This document shows, piece after piece, positions 25,881 through 39,630 of a stretch of 64,000 nucleotides of DNA. Origin of the DNA: Mycteria americana (Eukaryota > Chordata > Aves > Ciconiiformes > Ciconiidae). The position numbers and the translations under genes were made by a program. The DNA is taken from positions 56,916,001 to 56,980,000 of the forward strand of contig NC_134369.1 in assembly GCF_035582795.1 (NCBI RefSeq). Reading direction: 5' to 3'. How positions within the stretch are numbered: position 1 is the first letter of the stretch; each line of letters begins with the position of its first letter. The notes beneath the pieces are model-generated. The model saw nothing but the letters and a program-made list of their open reading frames with translations. It did not search any database and had not been told where the DNA came from.

Positions 25881-27589
25881 TGTCTGATGGCAGGTATCGC
25901 CTGTCACTACCATAGTTTGATAAATTGCAGGCAAATCCTGACTCCTTTAATGGGCATGAGCTTAACTAGATACAGGGTGTGGGAGTTTCTCGCTCATTCG
26001 TGCCTATGGTACGCACTGAGCTGTTATGAGAATGGTCCTGAAATGTCAGGTCCCTCTGCTTGTACTTCATGTTGTGTGCTTTGATGGTCCTCTGCCAACT
26101 TGTCTCAAGTAACACTGCAGCCTGACTGCAGCCCCAGAGTCCCTGCAAGGGAATTTAGAGCTTGTTCAGAGCTTTCCTTTCTTGTAAGAGGTAATACGAG
26201 TAATATAGGCTGGACTGCAACTGATGTACCTTGTCATGGTTTCTTTAATCGCCAAGAACCTGCACCAGCTTGCCCTGGTGACAAAACTAATTTCATTTAC
26301 CTGGTAACAGTATGGTCACTTCCTTGGGATGTAACAGAGGTAAACACATAGCTCTGCTCCCAGTGAGCTTAAGCAGTATTGTGAGCCTACAGGTTCAGCA
26401 AACTGTGGAGCAAAGAGTGAAACAAATTGGGGTTTTTGGTTGGGTTTTTTTTAATTATTTGTTTTGTTTTGTTCTATTTTGTTCCACCACCCCATCCTCC
26501 CCCTTGACTGGGGCATTGGTTTGGGACATGAGGCAACTGAGGTTGTAGTTGCTGTTCCAATGAATAATTAATAGCTATTTCTGAGTTGGGTTTTTTATTA
26601 TTTATCAAAAACCATGGCTTCATCAAAGCGAAGGAGTCTGATGAAAACTTATTGCTTTTGAGAAAGTCTGCACTGGTGGAATATGTTACTGAGTGTAATG
26701 AGAACAAATGCCTGAACCTCAAGTGTTTCAGAAACAGGGTTCCCAGCCAGAAGGAAGGCTATTTAACTTTGTGCACATCAGCAGCAGCCTTGGGAAACAG
26801 ATATTATCTAGCAAGGTTACTGCTGCTGGTTCTGTTGACATTTCTCAGAGATGGAGAAATGGGATTGGGTGTGGTGGGGCATGGGGAGAGACACATGGCA
26901 AACGCTTGCAGCGGTTTCAGGGCAGGTTACCGCCTAGGCAGCACCAGCAGGGCTTGCTCAGGTTATAGCAGTAGAGCTTTGGCAGTCCATTAAACTAGCA
27001 GACAGCAGAAGAGCAAGGACAGGCCCCCCTCAGTTTGTGCTCTCTGTCGTTGGCCTGGAGATCCCCTGCTCGAGCGCAGTTTGTGGCGAGACACTGCGTC
27101 TGCTGATTTACTCTACATGCCGTGCCCTCTGTCGTGCTTAACAGGCCTGGCGGTCCCCAGGAGAAAATAACTTTCTATTTAATCTTGGAAATACTCGTAC
27201 TTAATAAGTGGAAACAGATCTCTGACTAGTCCTCCTGCTCTGCTACTTGCCTCCGACTGCAAACGCAAAGCAAGGCTGAATGCTCCCTTCTGCCTCGTTG
27301 CTCGACTTGTTGCGTGCCAGCAGCTGGGCAACTGATGCTCTGGAAAGAGGGGCAGTGGGACTGCACAGTGCCTCGTGCAGGCAGGAGTGTCTCTTGTTTG
27401 TCCCTTTTCTACCGTAATGGCACACACTCAAGGCCCTAACAAAGTCACAGCTGCCTTCTGATGGTCTTAATTTACTTACTGACTTTATGAAATGAGGGTG
27501 GAAAACACAAATGCTTAGAGGATAGCTGAGCAAGCTCCATCCAAAGCTCTCTGATGTGCTGTTTGAGGTGTCACCGCAACTAGACTGGA
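25881..27589. other. Intergenic, no gene recognised
   Basis: Contains T/G-rich low-complexity DNA at about 26428-26482. A 135-codon plus-strand frame at 26586-26993 shows no domain, and its start has no supporting context. Confidence 0.45.
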
Positions 27590-27720
27590 AGCACGCTCAT
27601 GCGCACAGGTTATCTGCGGGTGCGTGGGAGAGCTCCCCGGTGCCCTGGGTGTGAGCTGAGCATCCCAACGCCGGGCTCTGCCCCGCGCTCTGCTCACCCT
27701 CCCTCCCTCGGGGGTCCAGG
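27590..27720 (+). promoter_or_regulatory. Small CpG-rich segment ending in a splice donor (possible lncRNA first exon)
   Basis: A local rise in GC and CpG (for example GCGGGTGCGTGGG, AACGCCGGGCTCTG, CCCCGCGCTC) ends in a near-consensus donor CAG/GTAAGC, with the exon end at 27719. A minus-strand donor-like AGG/GTGAGC also lies at about 27694. The 157-codon plus-strand frame that runs through the donor has no domain. This could be the first exon of a non-coding transcript, but it is only compositional evidence. Confidence 0.3.
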
Positions 27721-30700
27721 TAAGCCAGCCTGCCGCACCGTGCAGGATCCTGCGCCCCGTCTCTGCGGGGCAGAAATTACTGAAGACTGCCTTGACTGGG
27801 CAACTCATGACTGGCAGGAGGATGGGTCTCCAAGTCCCCTTAGCCCCATGCAGGTAGACAAGGATGTCATACAGCTGGATATATCATGTCATTGGTATTG
27901 GGAAGGCATTTGCAGTAAAGCTGAAGGTGATGGGGGTTGGACTCCCAGGCTGCAAATCGACGTAAGATGCAGGGGCATCACTCTGAGTCCAGGGAGGAAT
28001 AAGTGGCACTTCTCGCTGAAGGGCTTCAAAAATGGGACAAGCCAGGCTTTAGTACACTGCAGTCTTGTTTAACTGGCAATATTTCTCTGCAAATGGATAA
28101 ACCAGGCAGTTCTAGAGGCAATGGTGATCCTTTAAATTGGTTGTTTGTTTTTGTAGAATGGCTCGCCACTGTTTTATGGAACAAAAATGTACTTTCTGCA
28201 GCTGCTCTCAGTCAATGCTTCTGAAAGCTTTAATGGGGTAGTGTCTAGTGTCTGACTATTCCCACGGATTAATCGCCACCACCGCCGCCACCATTTTTGT
28301 TCTAAAGTCCCTAAATATGTTTTGGTTTTACTTTGGGGAAATCTTCTGGGGTTTGTTTCTTTTCCTGTCATTTCATTTTGCATCATTGAATACTGTTGAA
28401 ATAATTATTTTCCATGTCGTTCCTGTGCACCGTGCTTTTTAAATTATTCCATGCAGCTTCATATTTGTTCAAGCAGAAACGCTTAAAATCCCTGGCAAGG
28501 GCTGTTGTTATCAGGGGTAATCACCCCCCCACAGAGATGTGAAGTACAAGGTGTAAATGAGTACCTCGGCTCCCAGAGGCAGTGGTAGCCAGCAACAGCC
28601 GCGCTCCGGGAGCCGTCTTAGAGGTATTGTGGAAAGTCTTGTTTTTCCACATAAATCATTTAAATAAATTACCATGATGGCTGGAAACTGCTGGCTGATA
28701 CTAAAATGTCTTAAATGAAGACACAAGGATAAATCTTTTAAGCACTTACCTTCGTGCCATGTTCCATTAGTCCATTATTATTTAATTACAGGCAAGGGGC
28801 AGTGGCAGGGAGGGGAGTGGGGGGTTGTGAAAGGACTTTCTCCTTTAGATAAGAGGTATCCAGAGCATGGACCGAGGGACAAGCTGAGGCCACTACACCT
28901 TCAAAAGAGGCTGAAGGATCCTGGCATGCTTGCCCTGCAGTGTAGGGGTACCCACGGTGGCTTTAACCCGCTTGCTGGGGCAAGCTTGCCACCATGCGGA
29001 CCTCAGTGAAAGCTGGATTTGCTGCTGCTTTGCCAGCTCCTAGTGCCGCTGCCGCAGGAGATCTCCTGGCCTCGTGCCCGTCACATCACAGGGCAGGTGT
29101 CAGCCTCAACTGCAGGGGGGAGGCTTCGTCTGGATCCGTCCACCTGTGAGAGGGACAGTGGCACCTGAAGTGCATGGTGACTGCAGTCTGCCTGAGTTTG
29201 AGATACACGTTTTGCTTAACATCTAGAAAACCAGGACTCCCTTCTTCCCATCCTTCATCCTGGTGATGGGAAAAGGGTGTTGAAAAACACTGGGAAGGCT
29301 TGGATGCTGCTAGCTCAAAGGAAGAGCAATAAGGCACATGCAGAGAGGGAGATCTGCTGTGCTTGAGATGACCTCTTCAAGAAGGTTGCTGAGGGTGAAA
29401 GACCAAGCTATGGACAACATGGCTTAGAGACTGTGTTCAAAATACTCCAAAGCTGGGGTCTTCCACGTGAGGACGCTGTCTGTGGGCTCACACAGAACTC
29501 AATAATTGTCACACCTGGTTGTGACTCATGATTTATAGCTGATTAAATTACATGGGAAGGCATATTCTGTGGTTCATGTGCTAGGCTGCATCCATTGCGC
29601 TGACTCTTGCAAAACAGCTGCAGGCCGTATGTGATCAGAAGCGGTCTTGCTGACAGCAGCGTGCACGAGCCCTGCTGACGTTGCTCTAGAGCCACCTCTT
29701 CCAGCCAGTTCACCATCCACGATCCCCCCAGCACAGGAGAGGGCAGTACTGTCAGCTCTCTGTCACCCACAACTACTTTATCTGCATTGTGGATTAGCTG
29801 CTGCACAGAGAGGGCCACAAAAAGGCAGCGAGGTGCCTGCTGGACCTGCTCAGGTACCTCTGGCACAGCCTGCAGCAGGCTTTCCCCTTTTCCCTTTTCT
29901 GAAGCACCCCAGAACAGAGCTTGTGACCCCAGACCGGCGACTGGCAAACCTGGCTGAGGCAGGAGCAGGGCTAGCACGCTGGAGACAGGGTCGTGGAGAG
30001 GAGGTGGCCATGGGCTGGGGTGTGCTGGCATACTGGAGCAGCCATGGCAGATGTGAAGAGGCAGTAGTGGGTCTGAAGTGCCTGCAGTTGTCACAGCAGT
30101 AAGGTCTGGTGAGGGGCACTTTGAGCATCAAAAGCATTTTGGAGGTAGGGAGCTTGGCACCTGGGACTGAGGGTGGACTAGGTGCCATCAACCCCCACCA
30201 CTCCCTGCCAGTGATGGGAGAAGTGTTAAGCCAGTCCAGGGCTCATTCTACATCTGCAGACAGCTCTCTGCTATACACCATGGCCAGCTGCAACTCCTCT
30301 GGACCAGGCATCTCTTCTCCCTGGGTTTCTTTCATATTTTTTAGTACTTTTCCTACTGGGGAGGGATCTGGATTGGGCCCGGTTCAGATGTAAAGGGAGG
30401 AGGGAAGGTCTCTGGGATCATATAACTAGTGGTCAGAGCTTCTTGTGCCAAACCAAGCCCCGGCCACTGGCATTACAGGGAACTCCATGCACCTTTACAG
30501 GCTGCCATGGAGGAGACAAGTCTTGTATCACAGAGAGCCCTGTCTCGCAAGCCAGGAGCGTGCATCACCCCATGCTTGTGGAGGTGCCCTTGCATTAACT
30601 AAAGGGAGATAAAAAGCTTAGTTCTAGGTATAAGTAAGCACAGAATGTGTATATAGTGTGTAACTTTCCGCCTTCGCGTAAGGTTCCTTTGCACAGGCAG

Positions 30701-33700
30701 GGACAGTTTTCTTGCCATGTAAGAGCAGTGTGTGCCCAAAAGCTGTATGGAGGCATGTTAAGGTCCACCACTGGGACAAGGAGGTGATAGAGCTGAAAGA
30801 CTTATTTACATTAAAAAGTAGCCAGATGGGAAGCCTCTTCGAAGTAAGAGCCATTATTTGCTGTGAGTCTCAGCAACTGATGTGTCTATCAATACACACA
30901 CCCTCCTCCATGCTTGCAAAAGTCCTCCCCCACCCCCCATCTTCTGAAAAGCCCTTACGTTATCTTTGTCTGCACTAAACAGTCTGTCATCCCTTCTTCC
31001 GTTTGCGTAAGGTCGGTGGATGGATGAACGAAGGGAGTGAGAGATGCAGCTCAGAAAGCCCCCTGCCCTGCTGCAGGGCTGGGACCCAGAGTGGGGTGGG
31101 GGGCTTGCAGGCAGAGGCACGTGCTGCCCCGCTGCTGTGCTCCCCCCCAGCCTGGCTGGGCACCAGGGTGCCTGGGCTAAGCCCTTGGATGCTGCTCACT
31201 GCACCAAACAGTCCATCCTGAGGTGTAACCCCTCGTGAGTTCGTTGAAGTAGGAGTTTTTATTCTCTCGTAATGGCAGTGTGAATGGGGTCAGACTGATC
31301 CCAAATACCTTCCTGTTTTGATGTGCAAAATGAAATGGGAGAGCTCAGGATTATGCACTGAAAAATGGTGTCTCCGTGTATTTAAATGAAGCAGGGTGCA
31401 TAAATTCATTATGATCTGAAAGCTCTTCAAACACTGCCTAAGTAGGTACAACAGCCGCAGATGAGCCTCAGGACTAGTTGCTAATGCACGTATTTGAGAA
31501 AGTTTCCTTGGATTTTTCCCAGTGCCTACTTACAGCTGCAGAGCTCCAGCTTGTAAAGAGCATCCACGCAAAAGGAGGTACACTAAAATAAGCCAAAAGC
31601 TTAAAAATATCTTCAGCCTAATTTAACTCTCAGCTGCGGGTCTGCAATTCTCAGGTCTTCCCCTCCACTATGTAGACGGAAAACAAACTCTGCCTTGGTT
31701 TAGGCATTACTAGTGATAATGATTATAATAATGCTGTAGTAGTGAGCAGACATTTTTATGTTGCACAGAAAATAGTAACCTTTCTATAGCACCATAATTT
31801 TGAAGCTTAAAAGGTTCAGTATGATCATAAGATTGCTATGATCATCTTTTCTGACTCCTTGATTTTATTTTTTGGGGCTTTTTTGATCATTTAATAGAGA
31901 ATTTTATCTTGCTGTGATTTCTTATAAGGCTGCAGGTAACAAGCCTGGCATTGCTATTTCCTACAAGGAAGCAGAATCAGACCCCAGTCTGTCAGATATT
32001 TGTTTACTTACAGGTATGTAGGAAACTAAGAAAGAGCCCTGTAGCTGTGATGAAAACATCTCCACCCCCTTGCTCGGTTGTGCATGTTGTCTTTGTAAGT
32101 TTGTGTACAGAGATAACTTGTATCTTCATCTCATTTTTCATCTGTGCTAAGGAAGCATTTTCATCCCCCGCACCAGGCATGCGGGTTCCTCCCCTGTCTC
32201 ATGCAGGGTACAGGTTGCAGACTGCAACAGTTCGCTGGATCTGCAAAACTTCAGCTTTCCAAACCCTTGTGGCAGCTATAGGGGTTTCAGTCTATTAGCA
32301 AGATGAGCTGGCAGCAGCGTTAGCTCTCAAACCCTCCCAGAGGGTGAAATGTTTCCTACCACAAAATGCCAGCACAAGGCACGCTGGGAGGGGAACGAGC
32401 TATGCGCTATCGTCACCCAGCTGGCACCAGGGCAGTGTGGTCCCATGGTGGGAGATGGGACCTGCAGTGGGGCTCCGGCAGGTCTCCTCCAGCCAGCCAG
32501 CCCTCCTGCCATCACCAGCCCATGTGGCAGGATGTCCTGGAGTTGGGGATCTAGCTCTTGCTCCTCACAGCCAAGCAAGATGGAAAGCATAACTGCTTCC
32601 CTGTGATCCCTCACGTGTTATTTCTGACCCTGAATGAGCAAACCCCCAACTCCCCTCCCTTTGCAGGGTAAGTTCTTGGTCCCAGACCAAGACCCTGGGA
32701 AGTGAAGTCCTTTCAAGTCCTGTTTTCAAGAGCAGCTCAGCTCACTATGCATCCCCAGACGCAGGCAGAGTGTGTTTTAAAGACAGTCCTTCACTTCTAA
32801 GAGGAAAAGGTCATGAATATCAGTCACTCTAAAATTCAAAAGGCTGCTTCTTCCTAATCAGGGAGGTGAAATGTCACTGGCTGCTCTCTGCAGCCAGCGC
32901 TTTGCTTTGAGAGTGTCAGAGATGCTCGGTGTTATCATACACACCCCCACACCCCCAAATGAAAGCGGATCACTGGCTGATCAACAGTCCCCATTGCTTG
33001 GGACCAGGTCTCTTACCAGAAGTCCCAATGAGCTGGACAACTGGCAAAGGCATGCTCGTGTCTGCAGTGCACTGCAAGTCACTGGAGATGAAAGACCAAG
33101 AGGTGAGGGAATAAGGGACATATCTCAGGCCCTGTCCCTACCCATAGTGCGAGCAGTAAATCACTACTGCCATGCTGGCAGGAGGCAAGCTGTCTCGCTG
33201 GAGCAATACAAAGCGAACGAGAAAGTCAGAGACAGACCAAACTGCCTTTGATCAGCAGCAAAGTGTTGATGAAGACCCACCACTTGGGTCTCCCAAATAT
33301 TGTAGAACAGATATTTAATCTTCTATTTGCAGTGGATGTTTGCAAAGAATAAGTACTTGATGGACAGGCTGTGCAGCTGGATCAGCTTCAAGTTTAAACT
33401 TGTGGCTTGCCCAACAGTTTCTCAAAGTTCAGCCTCTTCATCTTGCATCGTGGGGGAGTAACCACAGCTTTAGCTTTAGAAAGGACTTGGCTGTCTTGGA
33501 AAGATAGGGGCAAGCATAAGCATAAAGCCTCCTTGTGCAATTAGGATGGGACTCAGGAGACTCAGGAAAAGGGAATTGGAGAAAAGGTGGTTGTTTTCTG
33601 CTCCTTGGACTCTGAGTGCTGGGACCTTCCCACAGAGCAGTCCGGCTCAACCACTGCAGCTCACTCTTTCCCCACCACCATGGGGCCTTTCCCTATTTCC

Positions 33701-36700
33701 AAGGGGGCTTATTCCCTATTGCTCAGCACCTCCAGCAGGGCCCTTGGAAGAGGGTTTATCCCAGTGGGAACTAGGGAATAGACCTTTGTTGTTTCCTGGC
33801 TGGGAGGCAAAAGCAACATCTCCCCTTTCAGGGGCTGGCATCTTACTTGGAGGAGCAGGCAACGTGCAGCCATGCGTCAGAGACCTCACAAGCAGAAAAC
33901 CGGGTGAATCTGCCTCAGCAAGAGAAAGCACACATTGTCTCCTTGCGTATTATTAGTCGTATTATTAGTATTATTTTATATCTTGCAAAGAGTAGGTGCA
34001 GCACTCAGCTGTGCTCAGAGGCAGCTTTCATTTGCCTGACTATCCCTTGCTCAGCTCAAGGCAGCCAAGCGGGTCTCCCTGACCTTGGCAGCATTACAGG
34101 GATCTGAATTTCATGCGGATGAACTGATCTCACACAGCTGCTCCCCGTGTGTGAAGTGCAAGCAGTTTCTCTGCCCCACACACTTTTTCCCTCCCCAAGG
34201 CTAGCAGGCTGCCGGGGCATGGGCTGGGAGCGGGCGACCTAGAGCGCTGCAGACATGAGCCACTGGACCTAGCTCCAGTGGCTAGCGCTGGAGCCACTGC
34301 AGCCTGTGTCCAGCTGAGAGCATGTCCTGCTCCAACACTGTTGTCTGAAGTTGTGCAGAAAGAAAATCCAAATCCAAATGGGAAATCCAAATGCAGTGCG
34401 TGCAATAGGGAGAGCTTGGAGATCGTTAGCTGTCCTGACCTACAGCACCCTGGGTTCTGCACCTGAGCAGCCTCCTCTGGCCCAAACTGAGACTGGGGAG
34501 AGGTGACCAGCAGCCACAAACTTTTGTCACATTGGACTGAAGCCAAACTGCAGCACTGGTGCAAGCCCTGGTATAGAGTTGTGTATGCTGCCCTGCCCTG
34601 ACTTAGCCCACAGATCATATTCTTAATGATCTTTCCTGCTTTCTGTCACTTCAAGCTACCATGGTTGATCTGTGATATTCTAAGAGCCCCAGGTGTTAAA
34701 ATGTAAATGCTGAGCTGTGGAAACCTGCAAGTTGCCCTGAAAATGTTCCTGTTTGGGTTGCAGAGCAGCTGCCCTTGCTGTGCATTCGGCCGCTGGCTGC
34801 TCCTGGTGTGGGTTCCCACCCGTACCGCGGCCAAACAGCTGCAGCGTGTGGGAAAGGGCTGCAAAGGGCTCCGGCTTGGGCAGGAGGCAGCCGTAGGGGT
34901 ATTGTCCCTTAAGATCACCTTGCCAGGATGATTGGTATTAGAGATGGATTGATGCCTCTTTCTCTATTATCAGCCTAGAGATTTTCTTGATCTAATATTA
35001 ACGTAACTAAATTAGGTAGGAAGTTAACTTTATCTTCTTCACTGACATCTTTTGCAAGCATTGTAAATTTGTGGTGTATTTTGAGGCTGTGAATAAAATG
35101 TTTTACTTGTGTCTTACCTTAGGCTGGCTTGAACCGGATAACCCACGATAACCAGACAGCAACAGGGATCTCCTGTTCAAGAATATGGCAACCCATGACC
35201 AGAGCACCTCTACAAGTGTTTTACCTCTGCCAGATGAAGGTCCCCAAAGTAGCCAAGGGGCAGCAGGACGGCTTTTGCTGCATGAGGGAGAGGTGAACTA
35301 GTATCGCAAGGGTCAGGAGAGGCAGAAGTCTTTTCTGGTGGTTGCCCTAGGTGCTGGGACCCCAAAGGCACCAAGGGGTTTGCGGCAGTTTAGCATGCCA
35401 TGGGTTTCAGCTGAGAGAAAAGGGGAAAGGTACATGGGAAGCTACTGCTACTGAAATTAAATGAGAGCAAGGCAGTAGCTGTGAGGATCTGGGCCAGGCT
35501 TCTCCGCCAGCAATAGTGAGAGGAGGGCAACCCTTAACACCCCGGTAATATGCATATCCAAGAGGTCTGAGGAGGCCCAGCAAGGCCTCGTGTGTGGTCT
35601 GGTGCCCCAAAGCAATGGCAAAGGGAGGGTGCTGGCAAGGGAAACGCTCTCCTCTTGCCAACCACCATTACATTTGTCTTCACCGCTTAAGTCAGAGCCA
35701 ACTCTTCCCTCTGCTGTCACGCTTCACCGTCCTGGGCAACCATTAACCGTCTCCTTCGCACAAGGTTTCCAACCGAGAGAATACAGCGTCCCCTGGGACT
35801 CCCAGCTCCTAGATGTCAAAACATCATTAAATTGAACAGATGAAAACAAGGACACAGAGAGGGAAGACGACTCTGCTGAGGGAAGAGGCCTCATGAGACA
35901 AGCTGTACCTGCAAGCCAGCCCCCTGCAGCTGTGTGCACAGCAGGGGAAGGCAATACACGCTGCCGAGCCTGGGCAAGGCTGGGTGCTCGGATGCATACG
36001 GTGTGTATGTATAGTGATCCAGATGCAAACAGCATGGCCTGCAGTTCGCTTCCATCACTGTCCAACAGCATCCTTGGGGTAACACTGTTTGCCAGCACAC
36101 CCAGAACCTCAGGGGACATGAGGGGGCTGCTGCCCTGCTCCTCTGGGTGGCCAGCAGCCCCAGGATGGACTCCAGCAGGTCTATGCCCCAGCCACAGATA
36201 GAGATTGAAAGTGGTCCCAGTGCTTGCACCAGGGGCACAGAGGCATGAGGAAGAGATAAAGATGCTCTAACACCTTTCACCTCACCCCACCAGGGCACTC
36301 CAAAATTGCAGCTGCACACCAGTATGTGACTGCTGAGCACACCCAGGTAACTCAGTGTTTGGAGGGCTGTACTTTGGAGGGCTCTGGCAGAGGGTTTTAA
36401 GCAGCCAACTTTAGCCATGTCCTCAGTATGATCTTCACTTACTTTCAGTTTTATCTATTATGAACTTTGGTTCCCAATCTGCAAGGCTGTAATCACTTTC
36501 TTCCCTTCATCTAGGAACAGGGAAGAAGTGAATCACAAACCAGTGAATGTGGTCTTTCTGTACTGAGTTTTTTGTTTGAGTGAAACTTTGCAGCATCCTC
36601 AGTGAGATGTTCTTGAACTTCTTGCATTTTCCAGGCACTTAAAGACACTGTGAATTACACTGTAATTGAAAAATGAGCCTGTTTCTTAGAAATGAAGTGT

Positions 36701-39630
36701 AACCAATAGCCCCGGTCTGCTGACTTAATAGAGAAGCTTAACATCATTATATCTATATTAATAACAAGGCCAGTCAGCCATTAGCAAGAGGAGTTCATTC
36801 ATTGCATCCCTCTGACACTTTCCAGCTTGCTTTTTTCATGGTAAATGAGTGGTGCTTGTGCTCATTTTCTATTCAGATAATTCCCATTAGCAAGATAAAC
36901 ATATGGGTGAGAGATCCTACTTTCCTCTACTTCTAAATAAGAGCTGTTAGCAAGATGATGATAGAAATAATATCCATCTATGACAGAGAAAAATACAAAG
37001 AGAAGAAGGACCCATAAAGAAAGCAGTCCTGGCGCAGGAGAAGAGAGGAGCACGAGGAGGAGGGACCTGGAGCCCTGACCCAGAACAGTTCAAGCCTTTC
37101 TAGCAGCTCACCCCAAGCTAAAAGACTCACTAATGGACAGCAGTACCGAAGGGCCTGGGACACAGAGACAGACAGCTGAACTCACTGGAAGATTATTGTG
37201 TTTAGCCTTATAGCAAGCTCCTAACCGAATCAATATTAGCCACATATATTCCCACTGGTCTTTCATTCTGCCCCACAATCTTGTTTTGAATAAACATCTC
37301 GGCATTTGAGAGACATGTCAGACAGCTTGGATGTATTTCATTGACCAGATGCACTTAATATAATCTGCTTGATATAACACTGTGAAGGATCTGTTCCATT
37401 TTCCTCGTCACCGGCAGGTAATGTGTGCTCAACAGGTTAGCTCACCTACCTAAAAAAATCACAGCTCTGCTGGAGACTAGGTATTATCGACTCAGCAAAG
37501 ACATCAGTTTTGTAGTAGGTAATAATCTCCTCTGTTCCCCTCACAAAGCTGCTCTGGGGTTAGCTGTTACTCTCTGGGCTGCAGGACTTCATCGTGTCTC
37601 CTCTTGCTTCATTCACCTGCTCCATGGGTACCAACCAGCTTTTGCTCGTCATCAGTCAATGCAGTTGTTTAAGCAATTATTGTAACTAGATCCAACTCAG
37701 CTTGAAGCTTGATGCCCGTTTCAGGCCTAAAGAATGATCTGTCTGTTCAAAAGCTTACCTGCTTTTTCCAACTGTATCAGTTGCACCGACAAAATTAATT
37801 TCTACACCCTTTTGCCTTGCTTCCATCTGCCTGAAGCAGAACAGTGTGAAGTGTGGCAAATGGCAGTTTTTAAGGGAAAGCTATTCAGCTTCTGATGTGT
37901 AAAATGCAGATGCGACTAAACAAAGTGCAGCCCTCTTTCTTGTCAAATACGCAGCAATCAGAACTTATTTTTTCTACAAGCCTTCCTGGAAATGGATTAT
38001 CTAAATCTTCTGCCTGCAAATCAATATTCCCACTACAAAGCAATCTCTCCGGAGCCAACAAGCATTCAGACTCTTAATGCTCACCACAGTTGCTAAACAT
38101 CAGGCTGATACGGCTTTTGTACTGGTGATCAGGGCTGCCTGCACACTGCAAACAGCATTTGTAAACATTTGTGAAAACCCCCAAACGCTGCTGGATTCAT
38201 CCATGTTCCTGATCCATACACTAGTTACTTTTTCAGATACTTCTAGAAAATTCCCCTCCTCTCCTTTATAATTGTTGGAGAAATAGATTTTCGTGACTGA
38301 ATCTCAGCCCGTACAGAAGACTAAAGCAAAGGACAATGAGGTCCTGGTATGTGAAGGCTTCTGTGTACTACAGTTGCAAAAATAATGCGGAGTGGTTGAT
38401 GGGCACGCTTGTGCATTAAAATACAAAAGCAGTTTTAGAAAAAAAAACCCTAAACTTCTGAATTTGTTCAGTTTTCAGTTGTTCAATTTGTTCAATTTAA
38501 AATTGTTTTACTGTGTTTTTCTTTATTTTTACTCATTTTTTGGTAACAGCTATTCCTGGGAAAGGCATTCACATAACAAAATTAGACTCAGTCCAGTGGT
38601 GACCATAGGTGTTTAAAAGGTGACAATAGGTTTTAAAAAGTCACTGTTAAATAAACCCCCCAGATAATAGTGCTGATCATTTTGGAGGGCCAGTTAATTT
38701 TTTTTTCTACAAAAGTTTTGTAAAAGCGGGATGTTTCATTCAGAGCATTTGGACTAGGTCTGCAATGACATTTTCAAACTCCACTTATTCCCTGTGCAGT
38801 TGGCATGCTGCTTTCAGCCCGTGGTGGCTGGCTGCACTGGCCTGGATGTAATCTTGTTTGCATAGTCAGTCACACACAAACCCAAGAATTACTCTACTGT
38901 ATGAACAGGGTATTCATTACTCGCTACATCCTATTTTAAAGGTTTCATTCACCCAATCAAGAAACAAAAATGACACAATGTGACCTAGTTGAACTGACAT
39001 AAAATGAATTAACCCATTAGCTGGAACTTGGGTTACCTAAATGGTCCAGGAAATCATAACTGGATAATTAATGACTAATTCTTAGAAAGAAAAGGAGCTT
39101 TATTTTAGTCTCAAGGAGTTTCTGACCAGTGTGCTTGCATAAATATGAACTAACGGAACAGCAAGAAGAGAAGGAAGAGACTAACGCATCTGCATCAAGC
39201 CAGCGAGGCTACCATGCCAGAAATCCTTGGTAGCATTCAACCAAGCCTGTCCTAAAGGTGGCAGACAAAAGTTAAACAACAAAAGCTGTTCAGGGGCAGT
39301 TTTGTTCCTAGATATTCTGGGATCACACCATGCTTATAGGCCAATTCAGCTGATATAATAAGCCTTGCCAGACTCTTGATAGATCTATCACTTCTTCCCT
39401 CAAAAGACATTTAGCAGCATTTCCAGTTTGGTCCACCGAGTTGCTTGCACTGGTAGAGACCCTGCACAGGGAACAGCATCTAGTGCGGGGTCTGGCACAC
39501 CGGGCCACCCCTGTTTGAAGCAATCCTACCTGGTGACAGAGGTGGAACACTCAGGTATCCGTGCTCCTTTTCTCAGCAAGTGCCTGGATGCAATGGCCAC
39601 TAGATTGCACAAAATACCAAGTGTGTTCAA
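27721..39630. other. Long intergenic stretch without a recognised gene
   Basis: About 12 kb. It alternates AT-rich DNA with GC-richer patches at 29.6-30.2, 30.9-31.2, 32.3-32.6, 34.1-34.9 and 35.4-36.4 kb. In those patches long frames appear on both strands at once (up to 183 codons at 29543-30094 minus and 175 codons at 35891-36418 minus), which marks them as composition effects. Small features: a 12-bp tandem repeat CGTATTATTAGT at 33946-33969, a hairpin at 34258-34283, and TTGTTCA repeats at about 38466-38498. Confidence 0.5.
34258..34283. repeat. Perfect 10-bp stem hairpin
   Basis: AGCCACTGGA (34258-34267) pairs perfectly with TCCAGTGGCT (34274-34283) around the 6-nt loop CCTAGC. A related GGAGCCACTGC follows at 34290-34300. 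Non-coding; function unknown. Confidence 0.8.

Noticed and set aside
29543-30191. Overlapping frames of 113-183 codons on both strands
   Set aside because: Simultaneous openness on both strands in a GC-rich patch; no recognisable domain or splice context.
35724-36418. Two overlapping minus-strand frames (131 and 175 codons)
   Set aside because: Different frames of the same GC-rich patch, Cys/Leu-rich, no domain recognised.
36862-37053. Minus-strand frame starting with a signal-peptide-like hydrophobic stretch, considered as PRIMA1 exon 2
   Set aside because: No proline-rich attachment domain or PRIMA1-like residues follow; the frame ends after 63 codons in unrelated sequence.
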